14,748 nucleotides of DNA from contig JAEZKD010000108.1 of the NCBI GenBank assembly GCA_023415655.1, positions 1 to 14,748 on the forward strand, given 5' to 3'. The stretch comes from Bacillota bacterium. GTDB lineage: Bacteria; Bacillota; Clostridia; Lachnospirales; Lachnospiraceae. The notes beneath the pieces were generated by a model. The model made no database searches. It was not told where the DNA came from and worked only from the letters and a program-made list of their open reading frames with translations. Made by a program: the position numbers and the translations under genes. Positions 5,967 through 13,367 of the stretch are shown here, piece by piece; position 1 is the stretch's first letter; every line of letters begins with the position of its first letter.

Positions 5967-6038
5967 TACCCCAATCAGTGAGACAGGATTAAGTTCTTGA
6001 TAGGATTCAATCATGTCAATCTGATTGGGGTATTTTTT
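5967..6038. terminator. bidirectional terminator between convergent genes
   Basis: TACCCCAATCAG (5967-5978) pairs perfectly with CTGATTGGGGTA (6021-6032), followed by TTTTTTG. The 42-base interior can pair further (GACA with TGTC). It lies eight bases past the stop of the xerD-like gene. In the reverse direction the stem is followed by ACTTTTG, so it may also end the DAHP synthase transcript. Confidence 0.8.
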
Positions 6039-6093
6039 GTCTATGAAATACTTAATTTAAGATTTTGGATTCATTATCTACAATAACTTACGT

Positions 6094-7122
6094 TTAGATA
6101 CTATCTGCAATGGTATAAATGAGCTTTTCCGTTGCAGCCCATCCTAAGCATGCATCTGTGATCGACTTGCCATAGACACCATCACCAACTTTTTGATTAC
6201 CTTCTTCAATATAGCTTTCAATCATAACACCTTTTACTAATTTGGCAATGTCATCATTGACTTTTCGTGAGTGGAGTACTTCCTTAACGATACGAGGTTG
6301 TTCGGAGTACATCTTGTTGGAGTTGGCATGATTAGCATCTACAATCGTTGCAGGATTCGCAAGAGGTAGCTCTTGATACATGGATAGTAGCTTAATTAAA
6401 TCCTCATAATGATAGTTTGGTAAGCATTGTCCATGCTTATTGACCGCACCACGAAGAATGGTATGAGCGAAAGGATTACCATCTGTTTGCACTTCCCAGG
6501 TGCGATAAAGGAAGGTATGAGAAGCTTGTGCAGCGATACAAGAGTTCAACATAACAGATAAATCACCTGAAGTTGGATTTTTCATACCAGCTGGGACATC
6601 CATACCACTGATGGTAAGACGGTGCTGTTGATCCTCCACCGAACGAGCACCCACAGCGACGTAGGAAAGCATATCATCGACATATGGCCAATTTTCTGGG
6701 TAGAGCATCTCGTCCGCAGCGGTTAAACCAGTCTCATTAATGGTTCGTAGATGCATCTTTCGAACAGCAACCAATCCTTCGTGAAGATCTGGTTCTTTTT
6801 CTGGATCTGGCTGATGGACGATTCCTTTGTAGCCTTCCCCTGTGGTACGAGGTTTGTTGGTGTAAATTCTTGGTATGATAATGAGCTTTTCCGAAACCTT
6901 CTCAGAAACCTTAGCTAAACGGTGCATATAATCGAGAACAGCATCTTCATTGTCTGCAGAGCATGGGCCTATAATAACTAAAAATTTATTAGAAGCTCCT
7001 GTAAAGACATCTTTGATTAAGGAATCGCGTTCCGCTTTGATACGAATCCCGTATTCGGTCATAGGATACGCTTGTTTTAATTCCTCAGGAGTCATAACCT
7101 CTTTTAAGTAGTGGAAACTCAT
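6094..7122 (-). CDS. aroF: 3-deoxy-7-phosphoheptulonate (DAHP) synthase, class I
   Basis: A 342-residue cytoplasmic enzyme that condenses phosphoenolpyruvate and erythrose 4-phosphate, the first committed step to chorismate and the aromatic amino acids. It is of the AroF/AroG/AroH type (class I alpha). IGPCSAD holds Cys54, DANHANS holds His265, MIES holds Glu302 and ITDAC holds Asp323; these are the metal ligands known from E. coli AroG. PEP and sugar-phosphate contacts are seen in KPRTTGEGYKG (90-100), GARSVEDQQHR (158-168) and KNPTSG (181-186). Length and N-terminus are normal for the family, which is often feedback-regulated through the N-terminal segment; which amino acid would act here cannot be read. 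The ribosome binding site is weak (AGG about 14 bases upstream). The gene is convergent with the spoIIM operon and divergent from pdp. The symbol is family-level: aroG or aroH would be equally possible. Confidence 0.9.
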   Translation of the reverse strand: MSFHYLKEVMTPEELKQAYPMTEYGIRIKAERDSLIKDVFTGASNKFLVIIGPCSADNEDAVLDYMHRLAKVSEKVSEKLIIIPRIYTNKPRTTGEGYKGIVHQPDPEKEPDLHEGLVAVRKMHLRTINETGLTAADEMLYPENWPYVDDMLSYVAVGARSVEDQQHRLTISGMDVPAGMKNPTSGDLSVMLNSCIAAQASHTFLYRTWEVQTDGNPFAHTILRGAVNKHGQCLPNYHYEDLIKLLSMYQELPLANPATIVDANHANSNKMYSEQPRIVKEVLHSRKVNDDIAKLVKGVMIESYIEEGNQKVGDGVYGKSITDACLGWAATEKLIYTIADSI

Positions 7123-7170
7123 AATATATGTACCTAACCTTTCTTTGGTTGTTTATGTTATGTTTGGTTT

Positions 7171-7199
7171 ATTTTATAGCTTTTTTGGGTGTTCGTCAA
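7171..7199 (-). promoter_or_regulatory. sigma-A-type promoter of the DAHP synthase gene
   Basis: On the minus strand TTGACG (7199-7194) is followed after 17 bases by TAAAAT (7176-7171), close to consensus. The leader would be about 40-45 bases. I saw no attenuator peptide rich in aromatic codons and no T-box-like element in it. Confidence 0.6.
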
Positions 7200-7247
7200 T
7201 ATAATAAATGATATGGTAATATGAATTTGGGTTATACTGAAAAATAC

Positions 7248-7276
7248 TTGTACTTATTTCAAAGAATGAGTATACT
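7248..7276 (+). promoter_or_regulatory. sigma-A-type promoter of the pyrimidine-nucleoside phosphorylase gene
   Basis: TTGTAC (7248-7253), a 17-base spacer and TATACT (7271-7276) give a predicted start near 7283. It is the best plus-strand match in the divergent region, and leaves about 225 bases of untranslated leader before the ATG at 7509. Confidence 0.5.
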
Positions 7277-7282
7277 ATTACT

Positions 7283-7508
7283 ATGACGCCCATATTCTAT
7301 GGTAAAACAGAAAAACCTTTCCTATCGTAATATAGACTTAAAGGTTAGAAAGAATTTACGAGGGACAAACATAGTGAGAAGTAAGTTGGTTTTCATACAT
7401 GTTGGCACTTGTTTTTATAGCGTGCTATGGATGGAATACTTACTGTGGGAAATACGTACTTAATGTTAACATGCAATAAATTTAGGATTGCAGAATGGAG
7501 TGTTTGTT
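7283..7508 (+). promoter_or_regulatory. long leader of pdp with possible RNA structure
   Basis: This non-coding stretch has several inverted repeats: AACCTTT (7314-7320) with AAAGGTT (7340-7346), and AGTAAGT (7380-7386) with ACTTACT (7438-7444). The latter encloses GCAC (7405-7408) with GTGC (7422-7425). A 10-bp palindrome ATGTTAACAT (7463-7472) lies near the gene and could be an operator. I recognise no known riboswitch class, and no T-rich terminator precedes the gene. Confidence 0.3.
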
Positions 7509-8834
7509 ATGAGAATGTATGATTTAATAATGAAAAAAAAGAACGGTGAAGTATTAACGTCGGAAGAAATACACTTTATTATAGACGGTTATACCAATGG
7601 GAACATTCCAGACTATCAGATGTCCGCTTTTTTAATGGCTGTCTGCATGAAGGGAATGAATGTTGCTGAAACAACAGATCTTACAATGGCGATGGCTCAT
7701 AGTGGAGATATGTTAGACTTATCTCAAATTCACGGAAAAAAAGTGGATAAACATAGTACAGGTGGTGTTGGTGATAAAACCTCCCTTGTCATTGGGCCAA
7801 TGGTTGCAGCTCTTGGTGTTCCAGTTGCCAAGATGTCAGGACGTGGACTTGGCCATACCGGTGGTACAATCGATAAGTTAGAGAGCTTTGAAGGATTTTC
7901 AACTTCTTTAACCGAGGAGCAATTCGTTGAGAATGTGAATCGAATGAAATTAGCAATCATCGGACAAACAGCGAATCTTGCACCTGCAGATAAGAAAATC
8001 TACGCATTGCGTGATGTAACAGCAACGGTTGACAATATCTCCTTGATTTCAAGCTCGATTATGAGTAAGAAAATTGCTGCTGGTGCTGACGTAATTGTAT
8101 TAGATGTCAAGACAGGTAGTGGAGCTTTCATGAAAACCTTAGATGGCTCCTTTGAATTAGCTAAGACGATGGTAGATATCGGTAATGGCGTTGGTCGAAA
8201 GACATATGCTGTAATTTCTGACATGAATCAGCCACTTGGATGTGCGGTTGGTAATAATCTAGAAGTCATCGAAGCCATTGATACCTTAAAGGGCAATGGG
8301 CCAGCGGATCTTCTAGATGCAAGCCTAACCTTAGCAGCCTATATGTTGCTTGGTGCAGGGGAAGCGAAGTCTTATGAGGAAGCAAGAGAAAAGCTTAGTA
8401 AGACCATTCAAGATGGAAGCGCTTTGGAGAAGTTTGCAGAATTTGTACGTAGTCAAGGTGGAGATCCAGCGCCTATTTATGATACCGATAAATTCCCGAA
8501 AGCAAAGCTAATACAAGAGGTTTGTGCAACAAAGGCAGGCTATATATCAAACATTCATACCGATGAAATAGGTATGACCTCTTTAATCCTTGGTGGTGGA
8601 CGTGAAACGAAGGAGAGCGAGATTGATTTAAGCGTAGGTATGAAAATTCACAAAAAGATTGGTGATTTGGTTGAGATTGGAACTCCACTTGCAACGCTAT
8701 ATGCCAATGATGAAGAGAAATTGAAAACAGCCAAAGAACGTTTCTTGAATGCCTATACAATAACAGATGAAAAAGTAATAGCACCAAACCATATCTATGG
8801 TATTGTTACAGAGAATGGTATAGAAAAGTGGTAA
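7509..8834 (+). CDS. pdp: pyrimidine-nucleoside phosphorylase
   Basis: A 441-residue enzyme that phosphorolyses uridine, thymidine or deoxyuridine to the base and (deoxy)ribose 1-phosphate in nucleoside salvage. The N-terminus MRMYDLIMKKKNGEVL is typical. KHSTGGVGDKTS (81-92) is the phosphate-binding region and SGRGLGHTGGTIDKLE (110-125) is the thymidine/pyrimidine phosphorylase signature. The size fits a bacterial PyNP with its C-terminal alpha/beta domain. The ATG at 7509 is chosen over an in-frame TTG at 7488 because GGAG (7497-7500) sits eight bases ahead and the family N-terminus begins there. No deoB or cdd gene adjoins it, and it appears to be transcribed alone, with hairpins after the stop. 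Distinguishing PyNP from strict thymidine phosphorylase (deoA) rests on the Firmicute context. Confidence 0.93.
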   Translation: MRMYDLIMKKKNGEVLTSEEIHFIIDGYTNGNIPDYQMSAFLMAVCMKGMNVAETTDLTMAMAHSGDMLDLSQIHGKKVDKHSTGGVGDKTSLVIGPMVAALGVPVAKMSGRGLGHTGGTIDKLESFEGFSTSLTEEQFVENVNRMKLAIIGQTANLAPADKKIYALRDVTATVDNISLISSSIMSKKIAAGADVIVLDVKTGSGAFMKTLDGSFELAKTMVDIGNGVGRKTYAVISDMNQPLGCAVGNNLEVIEAIDTLKGNGPADLLDASLTLAAYMLLGAGEAKSYEEAREKLSKTIQDGSALEKFAEFVRSQGGDPAPIYDTDKFPKAKLIQEVCATKAGYISNIHTDEIGMTSLILGGGRETKESEIDLSVGMKIHKKIGDLVEIGTPLATLYANDEEKLKTAKERFLNAYTITDEKVIAPNHIYGIVTENGIEKW

Positions 8835-8844
8835 TGTAAATAGA

Positions 8845-8897
8845 ATCAAAGTGTGCGTTGAACCTCTAAAGTATAGAGTTTCATTGCACACTTTGAT
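8845..8897 (+). terminator. long hairpin after pdp
   Basis: ATCAAAGTGTGC (8845-8856) pairs perfectly with GCACACTTTGAT (8886-8897). Inside, CTCTA pairs with TAGAG around an AAGTA loop. It starts 11 bases past the pdp stop. There is no good T tract behind it (CTTGCAC), so it may stabilise the 3' end of the message rather than terminate alone. A second small hairpin follows at 8913-8932 (TATCGT/ACGATA). Confidence 0.5.
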
Positions 8898-8955
8898 CTT
8901 GCACATAAGAAGTATCGTTCAAATTTACGATAGGGATTTCTTTCGTGCGTCTTGT

Positions 8956-8982
8956 ATGCCCTGTCTTAGAGGGCATTTTTTG
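8956..8982 (+). terminator. rho-independent terminator upstream of the ABC transporter genes
   Basis: ATGCCCT (8956-8962), a 7-base loop and AGGGCAT (8970-8976) followed by TTTTTTG make a classical intrinsic terminator. It insulates the ABC transporter pair from pdp. Confidence 0.75.
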
Positions 8983-9042
8983 TTGACATAGTTTGAATCG
9001 AATATACATAAGGTTTGAAGTACTGATGGAAGTGAATATAGT
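8983..9042 (+). promoter_or_regulatory. candidate promoters of the ABC transporter operon
   Basis: Two overlapping candidates are visible. The first is a consensus -35 TTGACA (8983-8988) with a poor -10 TACATA (9005-9010, 16-base spacer), directly behind the terminator T tract. The second is TTGAAG (9015-9020) with a good -10 TATAGT (9037-9042, 16-base spacer). The second would start near 9049. I cannot tell which is used. Confidence 0.4.
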
Positions 9043-9108
9043 ATCCAAAGGAAAGTAATTGGAATCCTACGTTTTTTAGCAAGGTAAAATCACAGATTGG
9101 GAGGAACT

Positions 9109-9813
9109 ATGAGTGCATTTGTTGAGTTAAAGGATGTGAAGAAAAGCTACCAGATGGGGGATGTTATGATACATGCCTCGAATGGGATTGATTTGCAAAT
9201 TGAGCGAGGAGAATTTGCAGTCATTGTTGGTCCAAGTGGTGCAGGAAAGACAACCATTTTGAATTTACTTGGTGGAATGGATACCTGTACCAGTGGCAGT
9301 ATTCTAGTTGATGGAGAAGATATTAGTAAATATCGTGAGAAACGACTTACGACTTATCGAAGAAATGACATTGGTTTTGTATTTCAATTCTATAATCTTG
9401 TTCCCAATCTGACAGCACAAGAAAATGTAGAGCTTGCGTTACAGATCTGTAAAAATTCACTGGATGCAAAGCAAGTACTTTATGATGTTGGGTTATCGGA
9501 TCGTTTGGATAATTTTCCGGCTCAGCTCTCTGGAGGAGAACAGCAAAGGGTATCCATTGCAAGGGCACTAGCAAAGAATCCGAAGTTACTGTTGTGTGAT
9601 GAACCAACCGGAGCGCTAGATTACAACACAGGAAAACAAATTTTAAAATTACTTCAGGATATGTGTAAAAAGCATGGGATGACGGTCATTGTAATCACTC
9701 ATAATTCAGCCATTGCTCCAATGGCTGACCGTTTGATTCAGATTAAGAATGGGCGTGTTACCTTGATGAAGAAAAATGATCATCCTGTGGATGTGGAATC
9801 AATTGAATGGTAG
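9109..9813 (+). CDS. ABC transporter ATPase of the MacB/LolD/FtsE-like group
   Basis: A 234-residue nucleotide-binding subunit that powers the permease encoded next to it. Walker A is GPSGAGKTT (41-49), the Q-loop is FQFYNLVPNLTAQENVEL (Gln93), the signature is LSGGEQQR (140-147), Walker B is LLLCDEPTGALD (160-171) and the switch histidine is His198. The NLVPNLTAQENVEL and DEPTGALD motifs are characteristic of ATPases partnered with FtsX/MacB-type permeases (lipoprotein, peptide and antibiotic-efflux systems). All catalytic residues are present. The ATG at 9109 is chosen over an in-frame TTG at 9097 because GGGAGG (9099-9104) lies four bases upstream of it. The stop is nine bases before the permease ATG, so the two are certainly an operon. 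No two-component system adjoins, unlike classical Bce modules. Substrate unknown. Confidence 0.92.
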   Translation: MSAFVELKDVKKSYQMGDVMIHASNGIDLQIERGEFAVIVGPSGAGKTTILNLLGGMDTCTSGSILVDGEDISKYREKRLTTYRRNDIGFVFQFYNLVPNLTAQENVELALQICKNSLDAKQVLYDVGLSDRLDNFPAQLSGGEQQRVSIARALAKNPKLLLCDEPTGALDYNTGKQILKLLQDMCKKHGMTVIVITHNSAIAPMADRLIQIKNGRVTLMKKNDHPVDVESIEW

Positions 9814-9822
9814 GTGCTGAAT

Positions 9823-12669
9823 ATGAAAAAACGTGCATTGCAGAAAGACTTTCGAATGGAAGTGAAAAGAAACTTCATGAGATTCCTCTCAATTCTGCTG
9901 ATCGTGGCACTTGGTGTTGCTTTCTTTTCTGGTCTTCGTGCCTGTAAAGAGGATATGCTTGATTCCGCAGATCAATATTATGATGAAATCAATTTTATGG
10001 ATATTTCTGTTGCTTCCACGATGGGAATTACTGATCAGGATTTGGAGGCAATAAGAAAGATTGCCAATGTAATAGAGGTTGAGGGGGCTTATGTTAAGGA
10101 TGCGTTGGTAGCCTTAGACCAACAGGATGTGGTGGTGAAAACCTTTTCCAACAATGAAAGAGTAAACCAGTTTTTTCTAATCGAGGGAAGGAAACCACAA
10201 GCAGATAATGAGTGTATGGCAGATTCCTTATTCTTAAAAAACAATGGTTATCAGATTGGAGATACCATTACATTATTCTTAGAAGAGGAGGAGATTAAAG
10301 ATAGCTTACGAGAGGTAACCTTGACGATCGTGGGTAGCTGTAATTCTGCCAAATACCTCTCCTTTTTTCGAGGGACTGGTGAAATAGGGAATGGTTCTAT
10401 CAATGGATTTCTTGTCCTTAATAAGACCAATTATACACAAGATGTTTATTCCGAAGCTTATGTTCAAGTGGCAGGAGCGAAGGAAACAGGAGGCTTTGGG
10501 GAAAAGTATTCGACAATTGTAGAACAAGCGAAAACTCAGATTGAAGCCATTGCATCGGTTCAGTGTCAAGCTCGCTACGATGAGGTTATGAAGCAACCAT
10601 TGCAAGATTTGGAGGATGGATTTGCAGCCTATGAGAAACAAAAAGCTGATTTGGATCAAAACAAAGCAGCAGCAGAGAGAGAGATTGACAAGTTTGAAGC
10701 AGAACTTGCAAAAGCTAACGAACAGCTCAAAGATGCGGAGAAAGAATTAGAAGAAAAAAAGGATAAGTTAAGAGTCATTCATTATGGAGAGAATGATATT
10801 GCTACGATGCTTGCTCCTATCATAGCAGAAATTGAGGCTCAAAGGTTGCTTTATGAAGAACAAAAAGCAAGTTTAGCTAAAAAGCAGCATGAGATTAAAG
10901 AGACGTTTGAACCATTGGAATTAGAACTTACCAAGGCACTTACAAAGTTAGAGGAAACGAAAAAAAGCCTCTCAGAAGTTGCCGTACCTCAATGGTATGT
11001 TGGTGACCGAGAATGGGTTGAATCCTATGTTTCCTATCGTGCGGATGCTGAGCGAATGGATGCGATTGCCAAGGTATTCCCAGCACTCTTTTTCTTTGTA
11101 GCTGCGTTGGTATGTTTAACAACGATGACGAGAATGGTGGATGAACAACGTACCCAGATGGGTATTCTTAAGGCACTAGGTTATTCCAAAGCAATGATTA
11201 TGGGTAAGTTTATGAAATATTGCTTTTTAGCCACCTTATTAGGCTCTATTCTTGGAGCGTTGATTGGTCAAAAGCTATTTCCATATGTTATTATCACTGC
11301 TTATCAAATCATGTATCAAGGACTTGTATATGTTGTGACGGATTATCGTCCATATGTTGCGGTGATGGCTGGATTACTAGCAATCGCCTGTACGTTGGTT
11401 GCGACCTACTTTGCTTGTATGAAGGATTTAAAAGCAGAACCAGCCCAATTGATGCGACCAGCAGCACCAAAAGCAGGAAAGCGCATCTTACTAGAAAGAA
11501 TTCCATTTTTCTGGAATGCTATGAATTTCACGATGAAAGCAACCTTACGGAATCTATTCCGTTATAAAAAGAGATTCTTGATGACGACTATAGGAATTGC
11601 TGGTTGTATGGGATTGATTATCGTTGGATTCGGTATCAAGGATTCGATTGGAGTGATGTCAAAATTACAGTATGAGGAGCTGTGGCTACAGGATGCAGAG
11701 ATTACGTTAGAGAATGGTCTTTTAGAAACGGAAAAGGAAACTTTATTAAGTTCCTTAAAGAACGATGAGGCCATAAATCATGCACAGCTACTTTATCAAA
11801 AGTCACTGGAAGGAACCGGAGAAAAAGGAACGAAAAGTGTGACCTTATATGTAATGAAGGATACGCAAGCATTTCAGGAGTTTTTCTTATTCCGTGATCG
11901 TTCTACTAAAGTAGAAACAAGGCTTCAAGACGATGGTGTGATTCTAACAGAAAAATATGCAAACATGATAGGAGCTAGGATTGGAGATATCATTACTTTA
12001 GATTTTGGTAACTATCAAAAAGTTCAAGTACATGTTCACGGGATTGCAGAAAATTATCTGAGTCACTATATCTTTATGACAGATGCCTACTATCAGGAGT
12101 TAATGAAGGATCCAGTGAATTACAATAGTTGTTTACTGCGAACGATAAGCAGTGAACCAAAGGAGGAAGAAGTGCTATTTTCTCGAATCTTAGCAGAGTT
12201 TCCTCAGGTGTTGTCGATTTCTTCGACAAGGGATTTAAGTGAACGAATTGATAGCATGCTGGAAAGCTTAAATATCATCACTTATGTCCTGATTATCAGT
12301 GCAGGCTTACTAGCATTTATCGTCCTTTATAATTTGAGTAACATTAATATCAATGAAAGAAAGCGTGAACTTGCTTCTTTGAAGGTACTTGGATTCTATC
12401 CTGGGGAGACCAATGCTTATGTTATGCGCGAAAATCTGATATTGACGATGCTTGGTATTCTTTTTGGCATTGGTCTTGGAAAAGTGTTGCATCGCTTTGT
12501 CATGCAGACGGTGGAAATTGATCAGGTTATGTTTGGTCGATTGATTTCCCCTGTAAGCTATGTGTATAGTGCAGCAATTACGTTTGGATTTTCGTTATTG
12601 ATTTGTTTCTTTACGTATTTTAAATTAAAAAAGATTGATATGATAGAATCTTTAAAGAGTGTCGAATAG
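9823..12669 (+). CDS. large FtsX/MacB-type ABC permease with extracytoplasmic coiled coil
   Basis: A 948-residue permease partnered with the upstream ATPase. Hydrophobic spans are near 20-38, 417-437, 466-490, 512-533 (first half) and 585-605, 819-838, 874-890, 913-933 (second half): a duplicated four-helix FtsX unit. The motif DEQRTQMGILKALGYSKAMI after the second span and its counterpart NERKRELASLKVLGFYPGET after the sixth are the characteristic FtsX cytoplasmic coupling segments. The first extracytoplasmic domain carries a coiled coil rich in Lys, Glu, Ala and Gln (about 262-385); the second (about 606-818) has the MacB periplasmic-like pattern. Type VII ABC systems of this kind act by transmitting force across the membrane (efflux, lipoprotein release, hydrolase activation) rather than by a classical channel. 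The ATG at 9823 has AGGTG in reach; a GTG at 9814, directly after the ATPase stop, is an alternative. Confidence 0.88.
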   Translation: MKKRALQKDFRMEVKRNFMRFLSILLIVALGVAFFSGLRACKEDMLDSADQYYDEINFMDISVASTMGITDQDLEAIRKIANVIEVEGAYVKDALVALDQQDVVVKTFSNNERVNQFFLIEGRKPQADNECMADSLFLKNNGYQIGDTITLFLEEEEIKDSLREVTLTIVGSCNSAKYLSFFRGTGEIGNGSINGFLVLNKTNYTQDVYSEAYVQVAGAKETGGFGEKYSTIVEQAKTQIEAIASVQCQARYDEVMKQPLQDLEDGFAAYEKQKADLDQNKAAAEREIDKFEAELAKANEQLKDAEKELEEKKDKLRVIHYGENDIATMLAPIIAEIEAQRLLYEEQKASLAKKQHEIKETFEPLELELTKALTKLEETKKSLSEVAVPQWYVGDREWVESYVSYRADAERMDAIAKVFPALFFFVAALVCLTTMTRMVDEQRTQMGILKALGYSKAMIMGKFMKYCFLATLLGSILGALIGQKLFPYVIITAYQIMYQGLVYVVTDYRPYVAVMAGLLAIACTLVATYFACMKDLKAEPAQLMRPAAPKAGKRILLERIPFFWNAMNFTMKATLRNLFRYKKRFLMTTIGIAGCMGLIIVGFGIKDSIGVMSKLQYEELWLQDAEITLENGLLETEKETLLSSLKNDEAINHAQLLYQKSLEGTGEKGTKSVTLYVMKDTQAFQEFFLFRDRSTKVETRLQDDGVILTEKYANMIGARIGDIITLDFGNYQKVQVHVHGIAENYLSHYIFMTDAYYQELMKDPVNYNSCLLRTISSEPKEEEVLFSRILAEFPQVLSISSTRDLSERIDSMLESLNIITYVLIISAGLLAFIVLYNLSNININERKRELASLKVLGFYPGETNAYVMRENLILTMLGILFGIGLGKVLHRFVMQTVEIDQVMFGRLISPVSYVYSAAITFGFSLLICFFTYFKLKKIDMIESLKSVE

Positions 12670-12720
12670 GAGAATCGTGTACATCATATGATATATTAAT
12701 CAAATTAAGGCAGAGTAGCC

Positions 12721-13284
12721 ATGGAGTTTATTCATTATTTACCAAAACGAGTGGTTCGGATACTATTAGTCCTCGCAATGATTGCGATAGTTGTAAGAGT
12801 AATCATTCCGAGGACTTCTCTATACTATATGTACTGGTTTTATCATCCGAAGTTTGGAACCTACTTAAACACGACCGACATGGTGTTAGTAACTGGGGAA
12901 AGTTTTCGACTGAGTGTTCGCACCATCAATCAACGCCTTACATTTTCCTCCACAGATTATAAGGTTGCTTATGTCAATAACTCAGGACTTGTAACAGCAA
13001 ATAAACCTGGAATTGCATTTATTAAGGTGAAAACGAGGAAGAAAACACTGGTTTGTCGTGTGAAGGTGATTGCACTCAATCATAATACATTAACACTAAA
13101 GCCAGGAGAAACAAAGAAACTAAACGTACTGGGGTGTTGGTTTTTGGAAAGCTATCAGAGCAGTGATCCATCGATTGCAAGGGTATCTAACCATGGAAAG
13201 GTGACTGCAATCAAAAGCGGAACTACGACAATTAAGGCGAAAGCAAAGGGGAGAACGCTTACTTGTACGATCACAGTACCATAA
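12721..13284 (+). CDS. membrane-anchored protein with two bacterial Ig-like (Big_2) repeats
   Basis: A 187-residue protein. A basic start and one hydrophobic span (about 13-30) act as an uncleaved anchor or signal, followed by Tyr-rich residues 31-48. Two Ig-like repeats follow, about 52-117 and 122-186. Each has the Big_2 landmarks: 'L-x-x-GE-x-x-x-L' start (LVTGESFRLSV; LKPGETKKLNV), 'SSD/TD-x-x-(V/I)A-x-V-(N/S)-x-x-G-x-V-TA' (80-93; 147-163) and a 'G-x-x-x-IK-(V/A)K' strand (97-104; 167-174). These domains are structural or adhesive and occur in surface proteins; there is no catalytic domain. The ribosome binding site is weak (AAGG about 12 bases upstream). It follows the permease by 51 bases with no terminator, so it may belong to the ABC operon. 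Function unknown; a cell-envelope role is inferred. Confidence 0.8.
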   Translation: MEFIHYLPKRVVRILLVLAMIAIVVRVIIPRTSLYYMYWFYHPKFGTYLNTTDMVLVTGESFRLSVRTINQRLTFSSTDYKVAYVNNSGLVTANKPGIAFIKVKTRKKTLVCRVKVIALNHNTLTLKPGETKKLNVLGCWFLESYQSSDPSIARVSNHGKVTAIKSGTTTIKAKAKGRTLTCTITVP

Positions 13285-13367
13285 ACCATAGGAAGTACGA
13301 TAAGTTGTCATATTTTTAGATAAGCTCGACTAAAATAGTACTAATTAACAGGATTGGATGAACAAAA

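Noticed and set aside
8473..8787. Minus-strand frames opposite pdp, the ABC genes and dacF
   Set aside because: Antisense shadows of clearly recognised conserved genes, with low-complexity or unbalanced composition.
7321..8935. CCTATCGTAA (7321) and its reverse complement (8926-8935) flanking pdp as possible element ends
   Set aside because: A 10-bp match is expected many times by chance in a window of this size, and nothing else suggests a mobile element.
13305..13337. Promoter for dacF using TTGTCA and TAAAAT
   Set aside because: The spacing is 20 bases, too long for a sigma-A promoter, and no clear sporulation sigma factor pattern was found either.
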